A DNA stretch of 64,000 nucleotides from Scleromatobacter sp964418745. GTDB taxonomy: Bacteria; Pseudomonadota; Gammaproteobacteria; Burkholderiales; Burkholderiaceae_C. Both the position numbers and the translations under genes were made by a program. Below are positions 11,063-21,889 of this stretch, in pieces. Numbering within the stretch: position 1 is the stretch's first letter; each line of letters begins with the position of its first letter. The stretch spans positions 124,001 through 188,000 of the forward strand of contig CAYQMX010000009.1 in assembly GCA_964418745.1 (NCBI GenBank). Direction: 5' to 3'. The notes under the pieces are model-generated. The model was not told where the DNA came from. It was given only the letters and a program-made list of their open reading frames with translations, and ran no database searches.

Positions 11063-11947
11063 ATGAGCGGCACCGCGTCTCCCGTCGATCTCGCGCCCGT
11101 CGGCCGCAGCCCCTGGCGCGACGCCCGCGTGCGCTTCCTGCGCAACCGCGCGGCCGTGGCCAGCGTGGTGGTGCTGGGCCTGATCACGCTCGCCTGCGTC
11201 TTCGGCCCGATGCTGCTGCCCAACGCGTTCGATTCGGTCGACTGGAACCTGATGAGCAACGCGCCCACGCGCGCCGGCTGGCACCTGTTCGGCACCGACG
11301 AGCTCGGCCGCGACCTGCTGGTGCGCACGCTGATCGGCGGGCGCATCTCGCTGATGGTGGGGCTGCTGGCCACGCTGGTGTCGGTGTCCATCGGCGTGGT
11401 CTGGGGCGCGGTGGCCGGCTTCGCCGGCGGGCGCGTCGACAGCACGATGATGCGCATCGTCGACATGGCCTACGCCGTGCCCTACCTGCTGATCGCGATC
11501 CTGGTCGTCACCGTGTTCGGGCGCGACATCCTGCTGGTGGTGGCCGCCATCGCCGCGTTCTCGTGGCTGGACATGGCGCGCGTGGTGCGCGGGCAGACGC
11601 TGTCGATCAAGTCGCGCGAGTTCGTCGAGGCGGCGCGCGCCATCGGCGTGCCCACCTGGCGCATCATCTTCCAGCACGTGGTGCCCAACCTGATGGGCGT
11701 GGTCGTGATCTACACCTCCATCCTGGTGCCGGGCGTGATCCTGTCGGAGTCGGTGCTGTCGTTCCTGGGCCTGGGCGTGCAGGAGCCGATGACCAGCTGG
11801 GGCGTGCTGATCCACGACGGCGCCGCGGTGATGGCCGCCACGCCGTGGATGATCCTGTTTCCGGCCGGTGCCCTGTCGATCACGCTGTACTGCGCCAACT
11901 TCATCGGCGACGGGCTGCGCGACGCGCTCGACCCCAAGGAGCGCTGA
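11063..11947 (+). CDS. oppC: Oligopeptide ABC transporter permease OppC
   Basis: Second permease subunit, 294 residues. It starts with a short cytoplasmic tail and the pattern SPWRDARVRFLRNRAAVAS typical of OppC, then a first helix, the HLFGTDELGRDLLVRTLIGGRISL motif, four to five further helices and the EAA loop EFVEAARAIGVPTWRIIFQHVVPN. It ends with NFIGDGLRDALDPKER. The ATG at 11063 follows the OppB stop by one base, whereas an upstream in-frame start would lie inside oppB and lengthen the tail atypically. It should assemble with OppB, OppD and OppF at the inner membrane. Confidence 0.93.
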   Translation: MSGTASPVDLAPVGRSPWRDARVRFLRNRAAVASVVVLGLITLACVFGPMLLPNAFDSVDWNLMSNAPTRAGWHLFGTDELGRDLLVRTLIGGRISLMVGLLATLVSVSIGVVWGAVAGFAGGRVDSTMMRIVDMAYAVPYLLIAILVVTVFGRDILLVVAAIAAFSWLDMARVVRGQTLSIKSREFVEAARAIGVPTWRIIFQHVVPNLMGVVVIYTSILVPGVILSESVLSFLGLGVQEPMTSWGVLIHDGAAVMAATPWMILFPAGALSITLYCANFIGDGLRDALDPKER

Positions 11948-11950
11948 CGC

Positions 11951-13967
<2,017 letters not shown>

Positions 13968-14140
13968 CCGGAATCTCCAGCGGACACGCCGCGCGCCGCG
14001 ATCGCCCGCAGTGCCGACCTTGGGGGGTGCCCCGCATTGCCTCTTCAGCGGCGCGGGCTTCGCGCCTATAGTCGTTTCCCACGTCCGCGCGCGTCGGGAG
14101 GCGCGTGCGGCAGCAGGCACCCAGACCGGAGACAGACCCC

Positions 14141-16678
14141 ATGCCCAAGCACTCGCGCACTCGTTGGACCCTGGCGGCCACCGGCCTCGTCGTCGCCCTG
14201 GCCATCGTCGCCGTCGCCGCCTGCCAGTCCGGCCCCAGGCCCGGCCAGGTGCAGGACGAGGCGATGCAGGCGGGCCGCACCGCCGAGTCCTTCAACCATG
14301 CCGACGAGGACTACTTCCACGACATGGACAACGGCGTCGCTCTGACGGCCGACGAGATCAAGGGCCGCAACATGTGGCTGGTGTGGAGCGGCGGCAACGA
14401 CCGCTTCTGGGACGGCCTGACCACCACCACCTTCGGCGCATTCGACCTGCTCAAGATCGTCTCGTCGCACCCCGAGCTGGGCTTCACGCGCGCCAACCGC
14501 TGGAACAACCTCGGCCTGGTCAACGAGCCGTGCTTCGGCCCGGCCAGCGGCCCCGACCCGAAGCGCTTCGGGCTGTGGCTGGACGTGCGCCGCGCCGACT
14601 GCCCGGCCGACCCGTTCGAGAACGAGGCCAAGTACCCCGGCGTGAAGATCGGCGCGCGCGGCACCGCCCGCATGGCCGACGGCAGCACCTTGCCCGTCGG
14701 CTCGTTCTACGGCTACGCCACGGGCATCTCCGGCCTGCGCCTGTTCCCCAACCCGAAGTTCGACGAGGCCGCCGCGGCGCGCTGGGACGCGAAGCGCTAC
14801 TACACCGATCCGGCGTACTACAACGACAAGGACCTCGTGCGGCCGTACCGCGTGGGCATGTCCTGCGGCTTCTGCCACGTCGGCCCCAGCCCCGTCCATC
14901 CGCCGGCCGACCCGGCCGCGCCGCAATGGGCCAACCTGAGCTCGTCGGTGGGGGCGCAGTACATGTGGGTGGACCGCCTGTTCATCGTCGATTCCGGCAA
15001 GCCCGAGGGCCAGCGCAACTTCATGTACCAGCTGGCCCACACCTTCCGGCCCGGCAGCATGGACACCTCGCTGATCTCCACGGACGGCATCAACAACCCG
15101 CGCACGATGAACGCGGTCTACGACTTCCCGTCGCGCATGGGCATGGCGGCGCGCATCGGCGACGAGAAGCTCGCCGGCGGCGGCCTCGACAACAAGCAGT
15201 TCAACGACTACCCGGCGCCCGACGCGCTCAAGGGCTTCTTCGCCAAGCCCGATGCCGTCAAGACGCCGCACGTGCTCAAGGACGGCGCCGACTCGGTGGG
15301 CCTGCTGGGCGCGCTCAACCGCGTCTACCTCAACATCGGCCTGTTCAGCGAGGAGTGGCTGCTGCACTTCAACGCGGTCATCGGCGGCAAGTCCATCACG
15401 CCGATCGCCATCGCCACCGCGGAGAAGAACTCGAGCTACTGGAAGGCGACCGAGGCCGGCACCTACGACACCGCGCTGTTCTTCCTGAAGGCCGCCCAGC
15501 CCGATCGCCTGAAGGACGCGCCGGGCGGCGTCGATTACCTGAAGGCCGATCCGGCGCTGCTGGCCCACGGCAAGGACGTATTCGCCGACACCTGCGCGCG
15601 CTGCCACTCCAGCAAGGCGCCGCCGCTGCCGGCGTCGCTGAACCTCGAGGCCCAGGCCTGCGCCGGTGCCAACTACCTCGGCTGCTTCAAGCGCTACTGG
15701 GCCTACACCCAGACCGACGCCTACAAGAGCGCCATGCGCGCGGTGGTGCAGGCGCCCGACTTCCTGCAGGGCAACTACCTGTCCACCGACGCGCGCATCC
15801 CGGCCACGCTGCTGCGCACCAACACCTGCAGCCCGCTGGCCACCAACGCGCTGGGCGGCAACATCTGGGACAACTTCTCGTCGCAGAGCTACAAGCAGCT
15901 GCCCTCGGTGGGCACGATCACGATCACCAACCCGCTCACCGGCGAGCCCATGCCCTACGCGATGCCCGCCGGCGGCCGCGGCTACACGCGCGTGCCGTCG
16001 CTGATCAGCGCGTGGTCGACGGCGCCCTTCCTGCTGAACAACAGCGTCGGCCCGTTCTCGCCCGACCCGTCGGTGGCCGCGCGCATGAAGGTGTTCGACA
16101 CGTCCATCGAGCAGATGCTGTGGCCGGAACGACGCCAGCGCGACGCGGTCTTCGGCGACAAGGTGCTGGGCACCATCGACCGCACCACGCAGCGCAGCCG
16201 CATCTTCATCCCGGCCGGCTACCTGCCCAAGGCGCTGCAGCCGCTGCAGGGGCTGCACCGCTTCATCCCGTCGTGGGTCGACACGGGCGGCGACGTCACC
16301 CTCGACAAGATCCCCAAGGGCGTGCCGGTGGGCCTGCTGTCCAACATCATCCTGCCGTCCGAGACCGACACGAATCTCGGCGAAGGCCAGCGCCTGGAGA
16401 ACCTCACGGCCCTGGCGCTCGAGCTGCAGGCCGACCTGATCAAGGCCCCGGCCGACGCCACCGACGAGCAGCTGATGGACACCTTCCGCAACCTCGGGCC
16501 CCGCCTGCTCAAGCTCAGCAAGTGCCCCGACCTCGTCGTCAACCGCGGCCACTATTTCGGCACCGCGCAATTCAACCGCCAGGACGGCCTGAGCGCCGAC
16601 GAGAAGTCGTTCGGCCACGAGCCCGAGCTGACCGACGACGACCGGCGCGCGCTGATCGAGTTCCTGAAGACCTTCTAG
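14141..16678 (+). CDS. Large dihaem c-type cytochrome lipoprotein (RoxA-like architecture, function unknown)
   Basis: An 845-residue exported protein with a lipobox (VAVAAC, Cys28) and two c-type haem motifs: CGFCH at residues 242-246 and CARCH at 485-489. The N-terminal section has RNMWLVWSGGNDRFWD and GLVNEPCF, a pattern I associate with large dihaem cytochromes related to the rubber oxygenase RoxA group. The C-terminus VVNRGHYFGT and LTDDDRRALIEFLKTF is common to dihaem cytochromes and peroxidase-like proteins. The start at 14141 precedes a normal signal sequence. It lies six bases before a GMC oxidoreductase gene, so it may accept electrons from that flavoprotein or from an unknown substrate. 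An oxygenase or peroxidase role cannot be told apart from electron transfer here. Confidence 0.75.
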   Translation: MPKHSRTRWTLAATGLVVALAIVAVAACQSGPRPGQVQDEAMQAGRTAESFNHADEDYFHDMDNGVALTADEIKGRNMWLVWSGGNDRFWDGLTTTTFGAFDLLKIVSSHPELGFTRANRWNNLGLVNEPCFGPASGPDPKRFGLWLDVRRADCPADPFENEAKYPGVKIGARGTARMADGSTLPVGSFYGYATGISGLRLFPNPKFDEAAAARWDAKRYYTDPAYYNDKDLVRPYRVGMSCGFCHVGPSPVHPPADPAAPQWANLSSSVGAQYMWVDRLFIVDSGKPEGQRNFMYQLAHTFRPGSMDTSLISTDGINNPRTMNAVYDFPSRMGMAARIGDEKLAGGGLDNKQFNDYPAPDALKGFFAKPDAVKTPHVLKDGADSVGLLGALNRVYLNIGLFSEEWLLHFNAVIGGKSITPIAIATAEKNSSYWKATEAGTYDTALFFLKAAQPDRLKDAPGGVDYLKADPALLAHGKDVFADTCARCHSSKAPPLPASLNLEAQACAGANYLGCFKRYWAYTQTDAYKSAMRAVVQAPDFLQGNYLSTDARIPATLLRTNTCSPLATNALGGNIWDNFSSQSYKQLPSVGTITITNPLTGEPMPYAMPAGGRGYTRVPSLISAWSTAPFLLNNSVGPFSPDPSVAARMKVFDTSIEQMLWPERRQRDAVFGDKVLGTIDRTTQRSRIFIPAGYLPKALQPLQGLHRFIPSWVDTGGDVTLDKIPKGVPVGLLSNIILPSETDTNLGEGQRLENLTALALELQADLIKAPADATDEQLMDTFRNLGPRLLKLSKCPDLVVNRGHYFGTAQFNRQDGLSADEKSFGHEPELTDDDRRALIEFLKTF

Positions 16679-16684
16679 CGCGGC

Positions 16685-18550
16685 ATGACGACGCCCCTCG
16701 CCCACGAGCAGGACTGGGACGTCGTCGTCGTCGGCTCCGGCGCCGGCGGCGGCACGCTGGCGGCACGGCTGGCCGAGTCGGGGCTGCGCGTGTTCCTGCT
16801 CGAGGCCGGCGGCGACGCGCCCACCGAGGACGCGCCCGGCATGCCCGAGGCCCACGACGTGCCGGCCTTCCATCCGTTCGCGTCCGAACACCCGGCGATG
16901 CGCTGGGATTTCCGCGTTCGCCACTATGCCGACGCGGCGCAGCAGGCGCGCGACTGGAAGAGCAAGGACGACAGCGTGCTCTACCCGCGCGCCGCCACGC
17001 TGGGCGGCTGCACCGCGCACAACGCGATGATCTTCGTGCTGCCGCACGATTCCGACTGGAACGCCATCGCCGCGCTGACCGGCGACGCGAGCTGGCGCGC
17101 CCGCGCCATGCGCCGCTACGCGAAGCGCGTCGAGAACTGCCGCCATCGCCCGTTCTGGCGCGCGCTGGCGGCGCTGGGCATCGATCCGCTGGGCCACGGC
17201 TGGGACGGCTGGCTGCACGTCGAGCGCGCGATGCCGCTGGAGGCGTTCTTCGACGGCGCGATGCTGCGGCTGATCATCGACACCACCGCCATCGTCACGC
17301 TGGGCGTGCGGCGCCCGCTGGCCAACCTGTGGCGCGCGCTGCGCGGGCGCGGCGACCCGAACGCGCGCCGCCTCGGCGGCAAGGGAATCGAGGGCGCCTG
17401 CTACACCCCGCTGTCGACGTCCGGCCACCAGCGCATGGGCAGCCGCGAGCGCCTGCTCGACGTGCGCGCGCGCCATCCCGAGCGCCTGCACATCGAGCTC
17501 GACGCGCTGGCCACGCGGGTGCTGTTCGACGACCGCCAGCGCGCCGTCGGCGTGGAGTACCGCAAGGGCCGGCGCCTCTACCGGGCGCATGCCGAGCCGA
17601 GCGGCGACGCCGGCGAGCTGCGCCAGGTGCGCGCGCGCCGCGAAGTCGTGCTGTGCGGCGGCGCGTTCAACACGCCGCAGCTGCTGATGCTGTCGGGCGT
17701 CGGCCCGGCCGCCGAGCTGCAGCGGCACGGCATCGCGGTGCGCGTGGACCTGGCCGGCGTCGGCCGCAACCTGCAGGATCGCTACGAGGTCGCGGTCACC
17801 CACCCGTTGCCCCAGCCGTGGGAAGGGCTGCGGGGCGCGCGCTTCCGGCGCGACGACGACGTCTGGCGCGAGTGGGACGCACGCCCGCGCGGCGGCATGT
17901 ACATCTCCAGCGGTGCCACCATCGGTCTGGCGCAGCGATCCGGCCCGCACGCGCCCGACCCGGACATCTTCGCGATGGCGCTGCCCACCCGCTTCGAAGG
18001 CTACTTCCCCGGCTATTCGAAGTGGCTGCACGAGCATCCCGACTACCTCAGCTGGGCGGTGCTCAAGGCCCACACGCGCAACCGCGCGGGCCGCGTGCGC
18101 CTGCGCTCGGCCGACGCGCGCGACACGCCCGAGATCGACTTCCACTACTTCGACCCGGCCGACGACCCGCAGGGCGCCGACCTGCGCGCGATCGTCGACG
18201 CGATCCGCTTCGTGCGCCACGTGATGGCGCCGCTGGTGCGCTCCGGCGCCGTGGGCGCGGAGCAGTCGCCCGGCGCGGCGGTCGACTCCGACGAGGCCCT
18301 CGCGCGCCACGTGCGCGACAACGCCTGGGGCCACCACGCGTCGTGTTCCTGCGCCATCGGCGCGCGCGAGTCGGGCGGCGTCGTCGACAGCCGGTTCCGC
18401 GTGCACGGCACGCAGGGGCTGCGCGTGGTCGACGCGTCGGTGTTCCCGCGCATCCCCGGCTTCTTCCTGGCCAGCGCCGTCTACATGATCGGGGAGAAGG
18501 CCGCCGACGTCGTGCTGCAGGACGCCGCGCGGGGCACGACCCCTCCCTAG
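16685..18550 (+). CDS. GMC-family FAD-dependent oxidoreductase
   Basis: A 621-residue glucose-methanol-choline family flavoprotein. The N-terminal Rossmann motif VVVVGSGAGGGTLAARLAESG binds ADP of FAD, followed by LEAGG and LYPRAATLGGCTAHNAMI, the flavin-contact region. Near the end are WGHHASCSCAIG, with the catalytic His region, and RVVDASVFPRIPGFFLASAVYMIGEKAADV. In canonical members the second active-site residue is His or Asn shortly after this Pro; here the stretch reads GFFLASAVY, so catalysis may differ. No signal peptide is visible, although the cytochrome gene just upstream encodes an exported lipoprotein. Substrate unknown; an alcohol or sterol-like hydroxyl is usual for the family. 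Confidence 0.86.
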   Translation: MTTPLAHEQDWDVVVVGSGAGGGTLAARLAESGLRVFLLEAGGDAPTEDAPGMPEAHDVPAFHPFASEHPAMRWDFRVRHYADAAQQARDWKSKDDSVLYPRAATLGGCTAHNAMIFVLPHDSDWNAIAALTGDASWRARAMRRYAKRVENCRHRPFWRALAALGIDPLGHGWDGWLHVERAMPLEAFFDGAMLRLIIDTTAIVTLGVRRPLANLWRALRGRGDPNARRLGGKGIEGACYTPLSTSGHQRMGSRERLLDVRARHPERLHIELDALATRVLFDDRQRAVGVEYRKGRRLYRAHAEPSGDAGELRQVRARREVVLCGGAFNTPQLLMLSGVGPAAELQRHGIAVRVDLAGVGRNLQDRYEVAVTHPLPQPWEGLRGARFRRDDDVWREWDARPRGGMYISSGATIGLAQRSGPHAPDPDIFAMALPTRFEGYFPGYSKWLHEHPDYLSWAVLKAHTRNRAGRVRLRSADARDTPEIDFHYFDPADDPQGADLRAIVDAIRFVRHVMAPLVRSGAVGAEQSPGAAVDSDEALARHVRDNAWGHHASCSCAIGARESGGVVDSRFRVHGTQGLRVVDASVFPRIPGFFLASAVYMIGEKAADVVLQDAARGTTPP

Positions 18551-18646
18551 AACACGTGGCCGCCGCGCCGGCCGCCGCATTGACGCTGCGCTGCCGCGTA
18601 CCGACACTGCCAGCTGACCCGCTTCACCGTCCACAGGGAGTCCCCG

Positions 18647-19078
18647 ATGGCCTACGACGCCGCCCAACTGCTCGCCATGACCCAGGCGCAACTCGACGAC
18701 CTGTTCCGCGCCAGCCCCCCGGGCCCCATCCCGAATGGCGAGGCCGTGGGCACCGCCATCATCGCGCCCGACACGAAGTACTCGGCGTCCATCGCCGAGT
18801 TCATCAGCCACTTCGCGTGGCAGGGCAAGGTGTTCGACGCCACCCACAAGTTGCTGAAGAACCGCATCGGCGTGCTGGGCTTCGAGGCGATCATCGCCGA
18901 GGTCTACACGGGCGCGAGCTGGCTGGACGGCAAGGACTGCATCGTCCTCGACTACTCGAAGACCTCGCTGCTGGCGCACTGGATCCGCGACGAGATCCGG
19001 CTGGTCTCGCCGAACTTCTACCTCGGCAAGGTCTACTGGGGCAAGGATCGGCTGATCGACTTCTGCCTGCAGTTCTGA
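18647..19078 (+). CDS. Conserved-looking protein of unknown function in the redox island
   Basis: A 143-residue soluble protein without signal peptide or membrane helix. A purine-rich site (AGGGAG) lies seven bases before the ATG. Visible features are an N-terminal helix, a glycine/proline-containing segment PGPIPNGEAVGTA, and a C-terminal part with GKDCIVLDYSKTSLLAHWIRDEIR and YLGKVYWGKDRLIDF, which looks like an alternating beta-strand barrel. I cannot place it in a named family with confidence; a remote link to small beta-barrel domains is only an impression. It lies between the GMC gene and the membrane protein gene, all on one strand, so it probably belongs to the same functional unit. 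Confidence 0.72.
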   Translation: MAYDAAQLLAMTQAQLDDLFRASPPGPIPNGEAVGTAIIAPDTKYSASIAEFISHFAWQGKVFDATHKLLKNRIGVLGFEAIIAEVYTGASWLDGKDCIVLDYSKTSLLAHWIRDEIRLVSPNFYLGKVYWGKDRLIDFCLQF

Positions 19079-19100
19079 GGGGCGCGGCCCGCCCGACCGC

Positions 19101-20399
19101 ATGATCCCGCCCGGAAATTTCATGGTCGTCGCCGAGGTGCGGACCGGCCGCGAGCAGGCGTTGCGCAACGTGTTGGCGCAGATGAACACGGGTCCCGGCC
19201 AGGCCGACCCCGGCAACCGGCTGCTGCCCTTCGGCCGCTTCGAGGCGCTGCATTTCGCGCGCTTCGCGGTGCTCGTCGACGCCACGCACGGCGACCTCGC
19301 GGCCCATGGCCAGGCGCCCGCGAGCCTGCCCACGTACCTGGCCTTCCTCGGCGATTGCGACGGACCCGGCGAGCAGCAGCTCGACGAATTCGCGCGTGTC
19401 GCGCCGGACGGCCTGGGCGAGGTGTTCGCGCATTGCACCGGCTGGCCCGCTGCGGACGGGCTCGCCGCCTGGCTGCGCGCGCGCAACGTGCCGGTGGCCG
19501 CCGCGTACGCGAACTGGACGGGCCGCACGGCGCGCCGGGTGCGCGAGGAGCGCGCGCTCGCCGAAGCCCTGGGACGCCGGTTGCGGGCGCTCGATGCGCC
19601 GGCCCCGGGCCGGCTGCAGGCCCTCCGCGCGCAGCTGGTCGACTTCGTCGCCACCGAGCGCCGGCAGGGCCGCCTGCGGGTGACACCCGACCCGCCGACG
19701 CCGGCCGGCTGGTGGTGGCGCAACCTCGCGCACCTGGTCGCCATCCCGTTGCTGGGGCTGCTCCTGCTGCCCGTGCTGCTGCTGTACGCGCCGCTGTTCG
19801 CCTGGCAGCTGCGCAGCCGCGAGAAGGCCGACCCGCAGATCGCACCGCCGCCGGCGCTGGCCCACGTCGCCGAGCTCGCCACCTTCGAGGATCGCGGCAT
19901 CACCAACGCCTTCACCGCGCTGGGCAGCGTCAAGCCCGGGCGCTTCCGCCGGGTGCTGGTGACGGTGCTGGTGGCGCTGCTGGACTACGCGGCGCGCCAC
20001 GTCTACGGTCGCGGCCACCTCACGCGCGTGCAGACGATCCACTTCGCGCGCTGGGTGTTCCTCGACGACAAGCGACGCCTGCTCTTCGCCAGCAACTACG
20101 ACGGCATCCTGGAAAGCTACATGGACGACTTCATCAACAAGGTGGCCTGGGGCCTGAACCTCGTGTTCAGCAACGGCGTCGGCTACCCGCGCACGAACTG
20201 GCTGGTGCAGGGCGGCGCGCGCGACTCGCAGGCGTTCAAGAACTACCTGCGCCGCCACCAGGTCGCCAACTCGGTCTGGTACAAGGCCAGCCCCGGCCTG
20301 AGCGCGATCGACCTCGCACGCCACACGCGCATCCGCGAGGGCCTCGAACGCGCCTCGATGAGCGACGGCGAGATCGAAGACTGGCTGAGGTCGATGTGA
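19101..20399 (+). CDS. Membrane-anchored protein of unknown function linked to DyP peroxidase
   Basis: A 432-residue protein. The first 190 residues are soluble and contain a segment (VAEVRTGREQALRNVLAQM) resembling a ferredoxin-like alpha/beta unit. One hydrophobic hairpin or helix (LAHLVAIPLLGLLLLPVLLLYAPLF) occurs around residue 215. The C-terminal half holds the strongly patterned stretch IHFARWVFLDDKRRLLFASNYDG, ESYMDDFINKVAWGLNLVFSNGVGYP and VWYKASPGLSAIDL. I know this C-terminal pattern only as uncharacterised. Its stop overlaps the start of the DyP peroxidase gene by four bases, which implies coupled synthesis and a joint role. Confidence 0.78.
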   Translation: MIPPGNFMVVAEVRTGREQALRNVLAQMNTGPGQADPGNRLLPFGRFEALHFARFAVLVDATHGDLAAHGQAPASLPTYLAFLGDCDGPGEQQLDEFARVAPDGLGEVFAHCTGWPAADGLAAWLRARNVPVAAAYANWTGRTARRVREERALAEALGRRLRALDAPAPGRLQALRAQLVDFVATERRQGRLRVTPDPPTPAGWWWRNLAHLVAIPLLGLLLLPVLLLYAPLFAWQLRSREKADPQIAPPPALAHVAELATFEDRGITNAFTALGSVKPGRFRRVLVTVLVALLDYAARHVYGRGHLTRVQTIHFARWVFLDDKRRLLFASNYDGILESYMDDFINKVAWGLNLVFSNGVGYPRTNWLVQGGARDSQAFKNYLRRHQVANSVWYKASPGLSAIDLARHTRIREGLERASMSDGEIEDWLRSM

Positions 20400-21889
20400 G
20401 CAAGGATCTCGACTTCAACGACGTGCAGGGCCTGCTGCGCTTCGGCTACAAGCACCACACCGAGAGCGCCTTCGCGCTGCTGCGCGTGCGCAACCACGCC
20501 GCCGCGCGCGCCTGGCTCGCGGCGGCGCCGGTGGGCACCGCCGCGAAGGGGCCGGTGCCGCCGACGGTGCTGCAGGTGGCGCTCAGCGCCGAGGGCCTGC
20601 GCGAGCTGGGCGTGCCCGCGGGCATCATCGCCGGGTTCGCCCCCGAGTTCGTGGCCGGCCTCGGCACCGACCCGAACCGCGCCCGGCGCCTGGGCGACGT
20701 CGGCAACAACGACCCCGCCCGCTGGCAATGGGGCGGGCCCGGGGCCGCGCAGGTGCCGCACGTCCTGGTGATGGTCTACGCGCTGCCGGGCCAGCTCGAC
20801 GCGCGCCTGCGCGACCTCGATGCCCACTGGGGCGTGGCGTTCGAGCTGATGCGCTGGCTGCCGACGACCGACATGGGCGGCGTCGAGCCGTTCGGATTCG
20901 TCGACGGGCTCAGCCAGCCCGAGATCGACTGGACGCGCGAGATCGCCGCGGTCGACCAGGATCGCCTGGCCTACGGCAACCTCGCGTGCCTGGGCGAATT
21001 CCTGCTCGGCTACCCGAACGAGTACGGCCGCTACACCGCCCGGCCGTTGCTGGACGCCGTGGGCAGCGCGGCCACGCAGCTGCCGCGCGCCGAGGACGCG
21101 CCCGATCGTGCCGACCTCGGCCGCAACGGCAGCTACCTGGTGCTGCGCACCTTGCGCCAGGACGTGCCGGCGTTCTGGCGTTTCCTCGACGGCCAGGCCG
21201 GCGGCGACGCGGCGGAGCGCCTGCGCATCGCCGAGGCCATGGTCGGCCGCCGCATCGACGGCCAACCGCTGCTGCCCGCGGCGCGCACGCCCATTGCCGG
21301 CGTCGGCGCGCAGGCGGCCGACCGCGAGCGCAACGGCTTCACGTTCGACGACGACCCGGCGGGCCTGCGCTGCCCGGTCGGGGCGCACATCCGCCGCGCC
21401 AATCCGCGCAACGCCGACCTGCCCGCCGGCACGCAAGGGCTGGTCGCGCGCGCGGTGCGCATGCTGGGCTTCGACAGCGCGGCGTTGCCTGCCGACGCGG
21501 TCGCCTCGGTGCGCTTCCATCGCGTGCTGCGGCGCGGCCGCGAGTACGGCCAGCGGCTGTCGCCGACGCAGGCGCTGACGGCCACCCCGGTCGTCGAGAC
21601 CGGCCTGCAGTTCGTCTGCCTGTGCGCCGACCTGGCGCGCCAGTTCGAGTTCGTGCAGGGCGCCTGGATCGCCGGAACCAAGTTCGCCGGGCTGCCGCAC
21701 GAGGGCGATCCGCTGCTGGGCAACCGGCTCGCGGCGCCCGACGAGCCGGACACCGCCCGCTTCACGATGCCGCGCGCGGGCTGCCCGAGCCGCGTGGTCG
21801 AGGGGCTGCCGACGTTCGTCGACGTCGTCGGCGGCGCGTACTTCTTCCTGCCCGGCGTGCGCGCGCTGCGCTACCTGGCCACGACCTGA
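20396..21889 (+). CDS. DyP-type haem peroxidase
   Basis: Dye-decolourising peroxidase of 497 residues, a haem enzyme using hydrogen peroxide to oxidise bulky substrates. The diagnostic GXXDG motif is present as GFVDG (residues 167-171) with the catalytic Asp, followed by LSQPEIDW. HIRRANPRN and FHRVLRRGREYG in the C-terminal part correspond to the haem-binding half. The GTG start at 20396 overlaps the previous stop (GTGA) and no other in-frame start gives a better protein. There is no Tat or Sec signal, so the enzyme should be cytoplasmic. The 3' end overlaps the convergent catalase-like gene by 19 bases. Confidence 0.88.
   Translation: MSKDLDFNDVQGLLRFGYKHHTESAFALLRVRNHAAARAWLAAAPVGTAAKGPVPPTVLQVALSAEGLRELGVPAGIIAGFAPEFVAGLGTDPNRARRLGDVGNNDPARWQWGGPGAAQVPHVLVMVYALPGQLDARLRDLDAHWGVAFELMRWLPTTDMGGVEPFGFVDGLSQPEIDWTREIAAVDQDRLAYGNLACLGEFLLGYPNEYGRYTARPLLDAVGSAATQLPRAEDAPDRADLGRNGSYLVLRTLRQDVPAFWRFLDGQAGGDAAERLRIAEAMVGRRIDGQPLLPAARTPIAGVGAQAADRERNGFTFDDDPAGLRCPVGAHIRRANPRNADLPAGTQGLVARAVRMLGFDSAALPADAVASVRFHRVLRRGREYGQRLSPTQALTATPVVETGLQFVCLCADLARQFEFVQGAWIAGTKFAGLPHEGDPLLGNRLAAPDEPDTARFTMPRAGCPSRVVEGLPTFVDVVGGAYFFLPGVRALRYLATT

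Noticed and set aside
14066..19933. A 1955-codon minus-strand open frame
   Set aside because: It runs antisense through the cytochrome and GMC genes with shadow-like composition; the plus-strand genes have clear motifs.
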